Assembly (NCBI RefSeq): GCF_021155775.2
Contig: NC_060233.1
Span: 36,487,077 to 36,551,076, forward strand
DNA: 64,000 bases
Reading direction: 5' to 3'
DNA from: Neodiprion pinetum
Lineage: Eukaryota; Arthropoda; Insecta; Hymenoptera; Diprionidae
Below the pieces are notes generated by a model. The model did no database searches. It was not told the DNA's origin and worked only from the letters and a program-made list of their open reading frames with translations. The translations under genes were made by a program, and so were the position numbers. Shown piece after piece: positions 26,501-35,319 of the stretch (positions are counted from its first letter, which is position 1; every line of letters begins with the position of its first letter).

Positions 26501-27702
26501 AAACCTGAATTTTGGACATTTTTCAGCAGGTGCTTTTTTCTTCGTCATTTCTCTGCTGTTGATCCCACGCTCTTTTCGCTGCGTTTTCTAAGTTTCTTGG
26601 GGTCCAATTGGTCGGGCAGGAGTCATACGAATCAATTCTGAGACGAAAAATTTTTTGGGAAAAAAAAAAAGGAAGGTTAACCCCTTTGTATTTTTTGCGA
26701 AAATTTTCGCGATTCTAAAAAGTGCTGGAATCAATTCTTTCAGGCACCATTCCAACGTAATTTTGCGAGAAAAATCGATTGGGCACAGTCCCAATACGCT
26801 GCGATTAACGCATCGAAAGTTACGGCCAAAAAAACGAAACCTGAATTTTCGACATTTTTCAGCAGGTGCTTTTTTCATTGTCATTTCTCTGCTGTTGATC
26901 CCACGCTCTTTTCGTTGCGTTTTTTGAGTTCCTTGGGGTCCGATTGGTCGGGCAAGCGTCATACGAATCAATTCTGAGACGAAAAATTTTTTGGTAAAAA
27001 AAAAGGAAGGTTAACCCCTTTGAATTTTTGGCGAAAATTTTCGCGATTATGAAAAGTGCTGGAATCAATTCTTTCAGGTACTACTCCAACGTAATTTTGC
27101 GAGAAAAATCGATTGTGCGCAATCCCAATACGCTGCGATCAACGCATCAAAAGTTACAGCCAAAAAACGAGAACCAGTGTTTTCGACATTTTTCAGCAGG
27201 TGCTTTTTCCTTCGCGATTACTCTCCTGTTGATCCTACGCTCTTGTCGCTGCGTTTTCTGAGCTCCTGGAGGTCCAATTAGTCAGGAAAGGGTCATTTAA
27301 ATCGAATCTGAGACCAAAAATTTTCGGCCCCAAAAATGAAAAAAACGTAAGGCTAACCCCTTCGCATTTTTGGCGAAAATCTTGGCGATTTTGAAAAGTG
27401 CTGGAATAAATTCTTCCTGGCACTATTCCGATTTAATTTTGCGAGAAAAAACGATTGGGCGCAGTCCCAATACGCTGCGATCAACGCATCAAAAGTTACA
27501 GCCAAAAAACAAGAACCCGTGTTTTCGACATTTTTCAGCAGGTGCTTTTTCCGTCGCGATTACTCTCCTGTTGATTCCACGCTCTTTTCGCTGCGTTTTC
27601 TGAGCTTCTGGGGGTCCAATTGTTCGGAAAGGGTCATGCAAGTCGAATCTGTGACCACAAATTTTTGGCTCCGAAAATGAAGAAAAAAGTACGGCTAACC
27701 CC
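14580..27702 (+). repeat. Satellite DNA: about 39 tandem monomers of about 334 bp
   Basis: A continuous head-to-tail array. Diagnostic blocks (CGATTGGGCACAGTCCCAATACG, TTGATCCCACGCTC, AAGGTTAACCCCTTTG) recur every 334-335 bases. Each typical monomer contains a perfect palindrome GCGAAAATTTTCGC (for example 15326-15339) and a variable A-run before GGAAGGTTAACC. Monomers at both ends (14.58-14.95 and 27.0-27.7 kb) are more diverged and lack the palindrome, while central ones are homogenised. The monomer length is not a multiple of three, so the many 65-159 codon ORFs on both strands are repeat artefacts. Confidence 0.97.
18620..25350 (+). repeat. Higher-order repeat: eight monomers, 2675-bp period, about 2.5 copies
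   Basis: Within the array, variant monomers recur in a fixed order at a spacing of 2675 (occasionally 2676) bases. Examples are the ATTTTGGGAG variant at about 19410, 22085 and 24760, the GGCAAAAATTTTCGCG variant at about 19670, 22345 and 25020, and the CACAGATTCAATACG variant at about 21100 and 23775. Copies differ only by isolated substitutions and A-run length, which indicates very recent amplification. Shorter rearranged blocks of the same variants appear again at 25.6-27.0 kb. Confidence 0.92.
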
Positions 27703-28499
27703 TGTTACGTGCAGTCGATGATCTGAAGGATCTCGTTCCACGTGACTTCAAAAGAATATATATAAATTCTTTTCCCGAGCGGTTAGAAATAGATTACCTA
27801 GGGCTTCGTTTGTATAAAGTGTCAACACACCTGCTGTGATGAAATTCTAGTATTCTGGGTGACAGGATCTCGGTGGTATGGACAGGACGAATAGGTGGGA
27901 AACGTATTGTTCACAATGGTTTGTATTTTGTATTCTCAATTACATTAAGTACAGTATTGCAAATGACAAAGAGAGATTAAGAACGAGTAGTGTAATCAAT
28001 TAAACTATTAAAATGTGAAAGAGCGAATGACTAGTATGACTAAGTACTACGTTACGGTTGAGAAAAAGGTGAGTCAAGGAGCGGGCCACCTTGGGTAGCG
28101 CGAGGGTGACTCTTAGGACGCACCACCGATTTGCCGAGTTGTTCCGTCAGGAATTCCTGAGTCTCCACGTTGCCTTTTCTGGATGATGGAAGGTCCTTTC
28201 CAGTGGCCGGTCCGATCGATGGGGTGCACCACTCACTCATCTCCAGGCTGAGATCTCAATGATCTCACACTCCTCAATTACGACTGACTTGATGGTGTCG
28301 ATGGATTTACCGATTACAGCTCGATTTCGTCGGTGGTAGGGCGTTATTCTGCAGAGTAGCCATCGCGCCACCTTCCGGTGTCGGTGCACTTCCTGACTCA
28401 TCTGGTTGTGTGCGGGGCAGCGATTCTCGAAGGAATGCGCTGAGCAAGCAGCTTGACGCCTAGCGCGTGTCGCGAAACTCAAAAGGGCCTTTCGTAACA
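27703..28499. mobile_element. Probable solo LTR (797 bp) inserted at the edge of the satellite array
   Basis: It starts TGTTACG and ends CGTAACA, a 7-bp perfect inverted terminus of TG...CA type. CCCC at 27699-27702 and 28500-28503 could be a 4-bp target-site duplication within the satellite sequence GGCTAACCCCTTT. A TATA-like AATATATATAAATTC lies at about 27751-27765. No reverse transcriptase, primer-binding site or second LTR is seen. Ty3/gypsy or BEL type would fit; the family is not recognised. Confidence 0.6.
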
Positions 28500-28574
28500 C
28501 CCCTTTCCATTCAACCTTCCGATTGGCTCCAGACAACTGCAAATAGCGGTTTTCCTACTTCAAACCTGCGGGTT

Positions 28575-29760
28575 CCTGGGAACATTAATAAATATCGAAT
28601 ATTAATAAATATTTTCAGTATGAGAACACATCAAAATCTTTGTGTGAGGATTAATATAATATTTTCATCGACACATTGTAGCAAGAAGCTTCTGAGAAAA
28701 TTATAATAAATTATTGGAATTTTATTAGCGCATTGATAGCCACTGAAATTGGGGCTCCGCGAAAAATGAATAGAAATAATTTAGAGAAAAAAGTTTAGTC
28801 GAAAATTCCGGTCAGGTAAAGAGAAATTTTAATTGTTGGGAAAACGCAACATGTTTAACGTTTTCGACGTTTCGGCCGGGCCCTGCCGACCATCCTCAAG
28901 AAATTTTGACGACCTGTTCCTGCTTAGATGTTCTTAGTTCAGCATTTTGGACAGAAGTGACCGTTGTGTTTTCCCAACAATTAAAATTTCTCTTTACCTG
29001 GACGGAATTTTCGACTAAACTTTTTTCTTCAATCAACCTCCTGGTCATGAATACTTCACAAAGGAAATAATTTATTGTATTGCCATTAAATTTTATAAAA
29101 ATGTTAGACTCACCGTGCACAAGTCCTCGGTCTCCTCGTCCACCTCCTCGTCGACCTCGATCACCTGCAACCACCCGTAACCACAGCCAACCACCTCCAA
29201 CCACCGCCAACTACCTCCAACGACCACCGCTAACCACCTCGGGTTATACCCCGAATCCTAATAAATATTTCCAGTAAAAATTAGAACACACCAACGAAAT
29301 TGTGTAAGGATTAATTTAATTTTTTTATTGACACATTTTACCAAGAAGATTATGAAAAAATTATAAAGAATTATAGAAATTTTATCAGCGCATTGATAGC
29401 TACTGAATTGGGGCTTCCGCGAAAAATGAATTGATATAATTTATTGTAAACATGATAAGCTTCAAAGATTTTAGGTAAAATATGATTGCAATTGCCATTA
29501 TATATTATAAAAATGTTGTACTCACTGTGTACAAATCCTCGGTCTCCTCGGCCTCCTCCTCGTCCACCTCGATCACCCGCAACCACCCCTAACCGCCTCC
29601 AACCACCGCCAACCATCTCCAACGACCACCGCTAACCACCTCGGGTTATACCTCGAACATTAATAAATATTTTTAGTATTAGAACACATCAAGAATATTG
29701 TGTAAGGATTAATATAATATTTTATTGACACGTTTTACCAAGCGGATAACGAGAAAATAC
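28575..29760 (-). repeat. Tandem units of about 410 bp (arm-tail repeat)
   Basis: Each unit combines a C-rich plus-strand stretch (CACCTCC, CCAACCACC), the AACCACCTCGGGTTATACC motif, AATAAATATTT, an AGAACACA block, and GCGCATTGATAGC...GCGAAAAATGAAT. C-rich blocks start near 29101 and 29513 (412-bp period); AGAACACA blocks are near 28623, 29283 and 29691. The first unit is interrupted by the 280-bp fold-back insertion. The last runs into the right arm, and the left arm carries one reverse-oriented copy at about 13200-13480. Confidence 0.8.
28784..29063. mobile_element. 280-bp fold-back insertion with 11-bp target duplication
   Basis: Long internal inverted repeats of about 60 bp: GAAAAAAGTTTAGTCGAAAA at 28786 is matched by its complement ending near 29027. 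An asymmetric tail of about 36 bases (29028-29063) follows. GAAATAATTTA occurs at 28773-28783 and again at 29064-29074, an 11-bp direct duplication that interrupts a 410-bp unit. Inverted ends, a short one-sided extension and a long variable target duplication resemble Penelope-like element remnants; a MITE is the alternative. The centre holds ACGTTTCGGCCGGGCCCTGC, a GC hairpin. Confidence 0.6.
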
Positions 29761-31092
29761 GAGAAGTCAAGTTTTACCAGGTAGTGAACCTTCAGTGCAT
29801 AAACTACGGAGCGCTTGTCCTGGAAGTCGAGTTTCAGCACGTAGCTGACCTGGAGCATATAAACTACGGAGCGTTTGTCCTGGAAATCGAGTTCCAGCAA
29901 GTAGCGTACCTGCTCCACAGGAACCACGAAGCGCTTGTCCTGGAACTCGAGTTTCACCAGAAAGCGGACCTGGCGCGCAGAAACTACGCAGCGCTTGGTC
30001 AAAGGTCACCAGCTCTGGAATCTGGATAGCCAGAACTACAGAGCGCTTATCCTGGATGTCAAAATTCACCAGGTGGAGGACCTGGACCATCAGAACTACG
30101 TAAAAATAATCCTGAAGTTCAAAAGCTACCAGGTCAGGGAACTGGACAGTCAGATCTACGGAGCGCTTGTGCTGGAAGTCGAGTTTCACCAGGTAGCAGA
30201 CCTGGAGCATAGAAACCACGGAGCGCTTGTCCTGGAACTCGAGTTGGACCATGAAGCGGACCCGGAGTGCGGGACCCACGGAAGTAGAGAACTCGGTACT
30301 CGAAATCTGCGGAGCGCGATTCTCATTCGTCTTCTCTACTGCGCGGTTGTTCCCAGACTGAGGAATTCGGCGAGCTGATTTTCGTGTACATAGATCGATG
30401 ACGTCAGGAGAAAAAAAATTTTGGGTGACGTCACTTATTGAACATTCGAAGATCCGCACATCGAAACTTTGGTTTCGAACTTTAATACTATGTATGATGT
30501 ATGATGATGTATGATGATATGATATGATGTATAATGAGTTTAGTTTTTCAGTCAAGACATACCTACGCACTTTATCTTTTCTGCCGAATCCAGACTCAAG
30601 CGACTAGGCCCTTCGATGGTCAGCCGTTGACTAAAGATATATTCTTCATTTCGGGTCAGCTAATAACGCTGCCGTTCTGCGACAGTTAGATGATAAAAAT
30701 CTTTGGTCCTACCTTTCAAATGTGTGTTGAAATACATTCGAAGTTTTAAGAAGCTTCGTTGCATCTCTCCCCATAAAAAAAAAAAAAAAATCGCCGACAA
30801 TCACCCTTTTAGGTCTTTAAATCACGACATTGCGTTAAATACTGTCTCATATACGGAGCATCCCATTCCATCTCAATCAAACTTAGCGCATCCGTGATGT
30901 ATTACAGTTAGTTCGAATTTTTTTCCATTTGAACACCTTTCGAAAAATAATTCTGCCTCTCTACCCAACGTAGATACTTCACTTGCGACTAGCTAAAACA
31001 GCGTTTCGATTCCATGCCTACGAAAATTCAAGATCGAGAGAGCAAATGAAAAGTTGTTGGAATAATTATGAATAATAATGTTATAGAATACA
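29485..31092 (-). repeat. Right arm of the long inverted repeat
   Basis: This is the reverse-complement partner of 11931-13490. The outer edge is near 31092 (TATAACATTATTATTCATAATTATTCC when read inward). It includes a 60-bp array at about 29766-30290 and the two CRE-like palindromes at 30399-30406 and 30425-30434. The outer ~0.8 kb is nearly identical to the left arm apart from a ~24-bp indel near 30845. The inner 60-bp units differ more between arms than the outer ones. Confidence 0.88.
29766..30290 (-). repeat. 60-bp tandem array, right arm
   Basis: About 8.5 units of 60 bp, in inverted orientation to the left-arm array. GCGCTTGTCCTGGA recurs at 60-base steps from 29811. One unit boundary near 30001 is shifted. 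Confidence 0.88.
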
Positions 31093-31099
31093 TGGTAGA

Positions 31100-31420
31100 G
31101 CAGGGGGACGAAGATGACGAAGGTGTTCGGAGGTGGTCGGAGGTGGTTGAAGGTGTTCGGAAATGGTAGGAGGTGGTAGGCTCTGGTAGGAGGCGGTAGG
31201 GGGTCGTAGAAGGTGGTCGGAGGTGGTCGGAGATGGTAGAAGGGTGTAGGAAGTGTTTGGAGGCGTTTGGAAGATATTGGCGGTGGTTAAGGAGGACGAG
31301 GACGACTCGGACTTCGAGGGGTGCGGGGGAGGAGGAGGTTGACGGCGGTTGGCGGTGCTCGGAGGTTGTTGCGGCAGTTGGCGGTGGACGTGGTTAGGCG
31401 TCTTCTCACGGGGATGATCG
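31100..31420 (+). repeat. G-rich degenerate short repeat (GGTGGT/GGAGGT)
   Basis: A strongly strand-asymmetric stretch of GGTGGTCGGAGGT-like words just outside the right arm. It is similar in composition to the G-rich tail at 13380-13440. It keeps a proline-rich minus ORF open (31081-31512) that I regard as low-complexity. G-quadruplex potential is plausible. Confidence 0.65.
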
Positions 31421-31859
31421 AGCTGATCGACATTTCTAACTGAGTCGCAGTTGACAAGTAGTCTTACGTACTCACTTTGTACCGACTCAATCTCAAGCTT
31501 CCATATCGACACTACTTAGGCTACGAATGTCGGTGCGAGCCCGTTAGGTGGAGTCGATTGAGCAGAAACCTCCTACGCCCCCAGGCCCACCTGGGCCCGC
31601 TTGTCCGCCGAAACCTGGTCACAAAAATTGCCCCAGGGGTATCCATCTTTATGTTCTTCAGTCAACGCCTTAAACAAATCGTTGAATTAACTCCAATTTT
31701 CCAGTCGACGCTCAAATCTACAAAGATAAAATATGATAGGCCATGAAAATTCTTCACATGTTGGGCACGTCTTGTTTACTATTAACCGAATATTATTATA
31801 TTTCAGAACGCATAGTTCCGTGATATTCTTACTTTTTGTATCACTGAAGTTGTAACTAG

Positions 31860-32141
31860 ATACTTCTGCAGCGTTAGGTTGGTAGTCTTGCGAGATTGGT
31901 TGGGAGGGGCGACCATTTAGATTTCAGCCAATTACAAGAGCTGGAAAAAGTTTTCAAACAAGTGGCGTCCGTAGCCGTTGAAATTCTTCGAGATCTGCTG
32001 GCCGTATGTATGGTTCATATAAAGAGAGCATTCGTAGTATCGCTATCCGTCAAAAGTTAGTTTTGATCGTTGTGATTGGAAACTTCACATCATTCAAGCT
32101 TTGATCATCAGAGAAACAGGCAAAATATTGAGACAGAAGAA
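31860..32141 (+). promoter_or_regulatory. TPX2 promoter and untranslated first exon
   Basis: CCAAT-type boxes (ATTGGTTGG near 31896, AGCCAATTA near 31925), then a TATA-like CATATAAAG at about 32017. A probable start near 32046 and an untranslated exon end at a GTGAGT donor at 32142. The matching acceptor is TTGGTTTTAG ending at 32750, giving a 5' UTR intron of 609 bases. Confidence 0.55.
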
Positions 32142-32808
32142 GTGAGTATCGCTAATTTAGGTATTTCCATTTATAATGTACTCGATGTGTGAACCTTTTC
32201 CACTTATTCTGGCACTGGTGTAATGATCGGGGTTCGTGTTTCGAGGTCTTTAAAATTATATTTATAAACGTATAACTTTATCATTGAGGTCAAAATCATG
32301 ATGAAGAACACTTTGTAGTATTTTAAATACCGAATCAGATTTTGTAACCAGCTACGTTTCATCTCATCGCGATAATCATGCTATTTACATAAACACGATT
32401 TGACTTCTCTGACTCTTCGCATTGTGTTACAATTTAATTGGAACACGACTAGAATTTATTGAGCATAGTTTTTTGCCAAGTCTCTAATTTAGTTCACTTT
32501 GACAAATGCCATTCAGTAAATATGATTAAGTTTAGCCATCTTCCAGATAAAATTTATCCTCCAAATAAACTACTTATTTGCTAATAAAATACCGAATGAA
32601 ACACTTAACCGAAGGGGAAATTTTACTTCGAGGCAGAACAATCAACCCTGAGTACAAAAGCCAGATATTCATAAAGATTTCATGGAAATTGTGTTATAAA
32701 TGCGTTTAATTACAAAATTGAAAAGGAGTAAAAAATTATTTTGGTTTTAGGAATCATCAATCTCTGTGGAAGATTTATTTCAAAGATTGCTTTGAAGAGA
32801 AGCATTCT

Positions 32809-35274
32809 ATGGACGGTGTGTGGCATCTAAATGCTCCGCAGTGGACGGACTTTGCATCCAGTCCACAACCACTGGACGATGGTTATTTTGACCTGGAGCA
32901 TGAGGAGCTAGAGCCTCAGCCAGTGGTAAAACAGTTCTCATGCACAGCTCCTAGTGCTGAACTGGAAGAGACAAAAGGAGATACAAAAGCTATAAAACGT
33001 ATGTTGAAGGTTCCAGAATCAAATGACTCTTTGATACAAGACATAGAAGTAGCAAAGTTGACTCCTGTTAAAGTTGTACCCAAGTTGAGAAGTAAAAAAA
33101 ATGCAACAATCAAAGAAACTACATATGATAATGTATTGACTGAAGCTATGGCCAGCCTTCAACTTTCGGCTAGAAAGAATGCAAGAAGGTCTCATAGTAT
33201 TAGAAGTACACCATCAAAATTGACATCAACACCAATGACCACAGAATTGAAACCTCTGATCAAGTATAAAGCTATTCGTTCGACTCCAAGCAATCCGATT
33301 CCTGCGTGGATTAGAAGAGTACAACCATCCGAGAAGTTGAGAAAATGTGAGAAAAATATTGCAGTACCAACCATTGAACCATGTCCAACAATCGAGCATG
33401 TAAAAACACTGGATAATCTATCCGTGCAGGATTCACAGCAGACAGAAAATGCCATAATTGATAACAATGTTTTAGTTGTGCAATCTGAAAAAAAGCCAGC
33501 TGATATAGATGATCCCTTAAATATGAAACATATTCCTGCGGACAGCAAGCCGAAAGCTACTGAAGAGGTGCCAAATACTGCTGAAGAGCCAAAAGATGTT
33601 GCAGATTTTCCTATAAATGATAAACTAAAAGTAATCAAAGATCCTGCTATTGGTGACAAGAAAAATGCTATTAAATTACTTCCTACTGAATTTGAGTCTC
33701 AAGCTGCCAACAACTTGCTGGTCAATGATGCCACTCTTGAAAATGCTCTGCCTGTTCCAGGTTGTAGTAAACGTGCTTCTAATATCTCGCAGCAATCTTG
33801 TTTCTCAAACAAGGGGCATCCGGCAAGATTTTCTACATGTCAACTTCGTAGGCAAAGTTTGATAAAATACAGAAGGAGGTCTAATAAATATGTGAGCATG
33901 GCTGAGGCAATATCCAAATTTCAAACTGGGACACCAAAAAGATTCAGATCAATAAGTTCAAAGAATGCAAAACTTGGACCTGTGCAGAAGGTACGACAGG
34001 TTAGTGTGTCTGCAACAGTACCAATTTCACCTGCTCTACGATGTAAATCAAGAACAAGACCTACAACCATCTTGAGTCACGAGGAACGTGAGCAGCAGGA
34101 GTTACAAGAGCTGCGAAAATATTCTGCTCGTGGAAATATGGCTAGAGCTAATTCTCTAAAAAGTCTGGCACAAAATCCTGCACCTAAAACTGTTATTAGG
34201 AATAGATCAGTGAGTTCTGCTCACCCTCCTGCTTCAACATCAACAAAAATATGTAAGTCAAACATGGAGGATAAAGTAAATCGAGAGGCAGTAAGAATAA
34301 AAGTAACTGTACCTACAGTTGTTTCTACCAAGGAAGGAGTAGCAGTTCAAGATGCTGAGATCTCGAACTTTGGAGTGCCAGATATAACAAGTGCTAAATC
34401 AACTACAACCAAGGTGATGCCATTCAGTTTTGAAATGCGAAACAAAGAGCTCCAAAAGAAAAAAGAAAAAAAGATTAAAGAACTGATGAATGAGGAACAG
34501 AATAAAACAAAAGGAACCTTTCATGCACGGCCTGTTCCCATTTTCAAGAAGCCTATGCTCGCTGTTCCTAAAGAAACGAATACTGCTAAGCATAGTACTA
34601 AACCTTGTCCCTTCAGTTTTGAAAACAGAGATAAGAACTTGCTGAAAAAAAAGGAAAACTACATAAAGACTATTTTGGAAGAAGACAAGAAAGCTAGAAT
34701 CTTTCAGGCCAAGCCAATTCCAGAATTTAAACCTGTTTTGGTGCGTGGAATATCAAAAGAGAATATAAGTTCAGGGAATAAAGCTTCAAACTCTGCTCCT
34801 TCACTTCCTCAAAAAACTCGCATTTCCACACTACCAATCTCAAAAACTGGTTCAAGAAATTGTTTGCTTACTAAGAACAATTGTTCCAATCAAGAAAATC
34901 AAGATCCATCTGTGAATTCTAATGCCCAATCTTCACAGAACTATAAATCGAAGGAAGATAAAAGCAAATATGAGCCAAAGCCTATAAAAGTATTATCTGA
35001 TCACGAGTTTCAATTAAACACCGACAAAAGGGCAAAAGAGCGGAAAGAGTTTGATGAAAGGATCAAGCAAAAAGAACAGGAAATAGAAAAGCTAAAGAAA
35101 GAAGCGGAAGCGGAAAAACTAAAACGAACTGAGAGTGAAATAGCAGAACTCAGAAAAATGGCTGAGATTCAAGCAAGACCAATGCCAATTTACAAACCTC
35201 CAGTTGTCATTCGTTCCGAGAAACCACTCACCGAACCTCAAAGCCCTGGCTGGGCTTCAAAACCAAAGCGTTAA
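32809..35274 (+). CDS. TPX2: TPX2 homolog, spindle assembly factor / Aurora A activator
   Basis: One uninterrupted 821-codon frame, starting with ATG 58 bases after the inferred 5' UTR acceptor. The N-terminus is short and aromatic/acidic (WHLNAPQWTDF), as expected for the Aurora-A-binding end of TPX2. A long Lys/Ser/Pro-rich disordered region follows. The C-terminal third holds TPX2-family repeats: PFSFEMRNKELQKKK, FHARPVPIFKKP, PFSFENRDKN, FQAKPIPEFKP, and a charged coiled coil (KERKEFDERIKQKEQEIEKL) ending in ARPMPIYKPP. TPX2 nucleates microtubules near chromatin under Ran-GTP control and targets Aurora A to the spindle. An intronless coding region of this length is notable but the frame is intact. 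Function is from family knowledge. Confidence 0.88.
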   Translation: MDGVWHLNAPQWTDFASSPQPLDDGYFDLEHEELEPQPVVKQFSCTAPSAELEETKGDTKAIKRMLKVPESNDSLIQDIEVAKLTPVKVVPKLRSKKNATIKETTYDNVLTEAMASLQLSARKNARRSHSIRSTPSKLTSTPMTTELKPLIKYKAIRSTPSNPIPAWIRRVQPSEKLRKCEKNIAVPTIEPCPTIEHVKTLDNLSVQDSQQTENAIIDNNVLVVQSEKKPADIDDPLNMKHIPADSKPKATEEVPNTAEEPKDVADFPINDKLKVIKDPAIGDKKNAIKLLPTEFESQAANNLLVNDATLENALPVPGCSKRASNISQQSCFSNKGHPARFSTCQLRRQSLIKYRRRSNKYVSMAEAISKFQTGTPKRFRSISSKNAKLGPVQKVRQVSVSATVPISPALRCKSRTRPTTILSHEEREQQELQELRKYSARGNMARANSLKSLAQNPAPKTVIRNRSVSSAHPPASTSTKICKSNMEDKVNREAVRIKVTVPTVVSTKEGVAVQDAEISNFGVPDITSAKSTTTKVMPFSFEMRNKELQKKKEKKIKELMNEEQNKTKGTFHARPVPIFKKPMLAVPKETNTAKHSTKPCPFSFENRDKNLLKKKENYIKTILEEDKKARIFQAKPIPEFKPVLVRGISKENISSGNKASNSAPSLPQKTRISTLPISKTGSRNCLLTKNNCSNQENQDPSVNSNAQSSQNYKSKEDKSKYEPKPIKVLSDHEFQLNTDKRAKERKEFDERIKQKEQEIEKLKKEAEAEKLKRTESEIAELRKMAEIQARPMPIYKPPVVIRSEKPLTEPQSPGWASKPKR

Positions 35275-35313
35275 CAGAGATGACTAATTTCGATTATTAC
35301 GAATGATGGTATG

Positions 35314-35319
35314 AATAAA
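35314..35319 (+). promoter_or_regulatory. Poly(A) signal of TPX2
   Basis: AATAAA 40 bases after the TPX2 stop codon. Confidence 0.55.

Noticed and set aside
14580..27700. Dozens of 65-159 codon ORFs on both strands with lysine/phenylalanine-rich products
   Set aside because: They recur every 334 bases, are open on both strands, and cannot run through because the monomer is not a multiple of three. They are satellite artefacts.
14580..27700. CRISPR-like regular repeats
   Set aside because: Units are 334 bp with no short repeat/unique spacer alternation, and the genome is eukaryotic.
11925..31100. Target-site duplication flanking the whole fold-back structure
   Set aside because: The flanks beyond both arm ends share no convincing direct repeat, so insertion as one unit is not proven.
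31081..31512. 143-codon proline-rich minus ORF
   Set aside because: Low-complexity translation of the G-rich repeat; no domain, no splice or promoter context.
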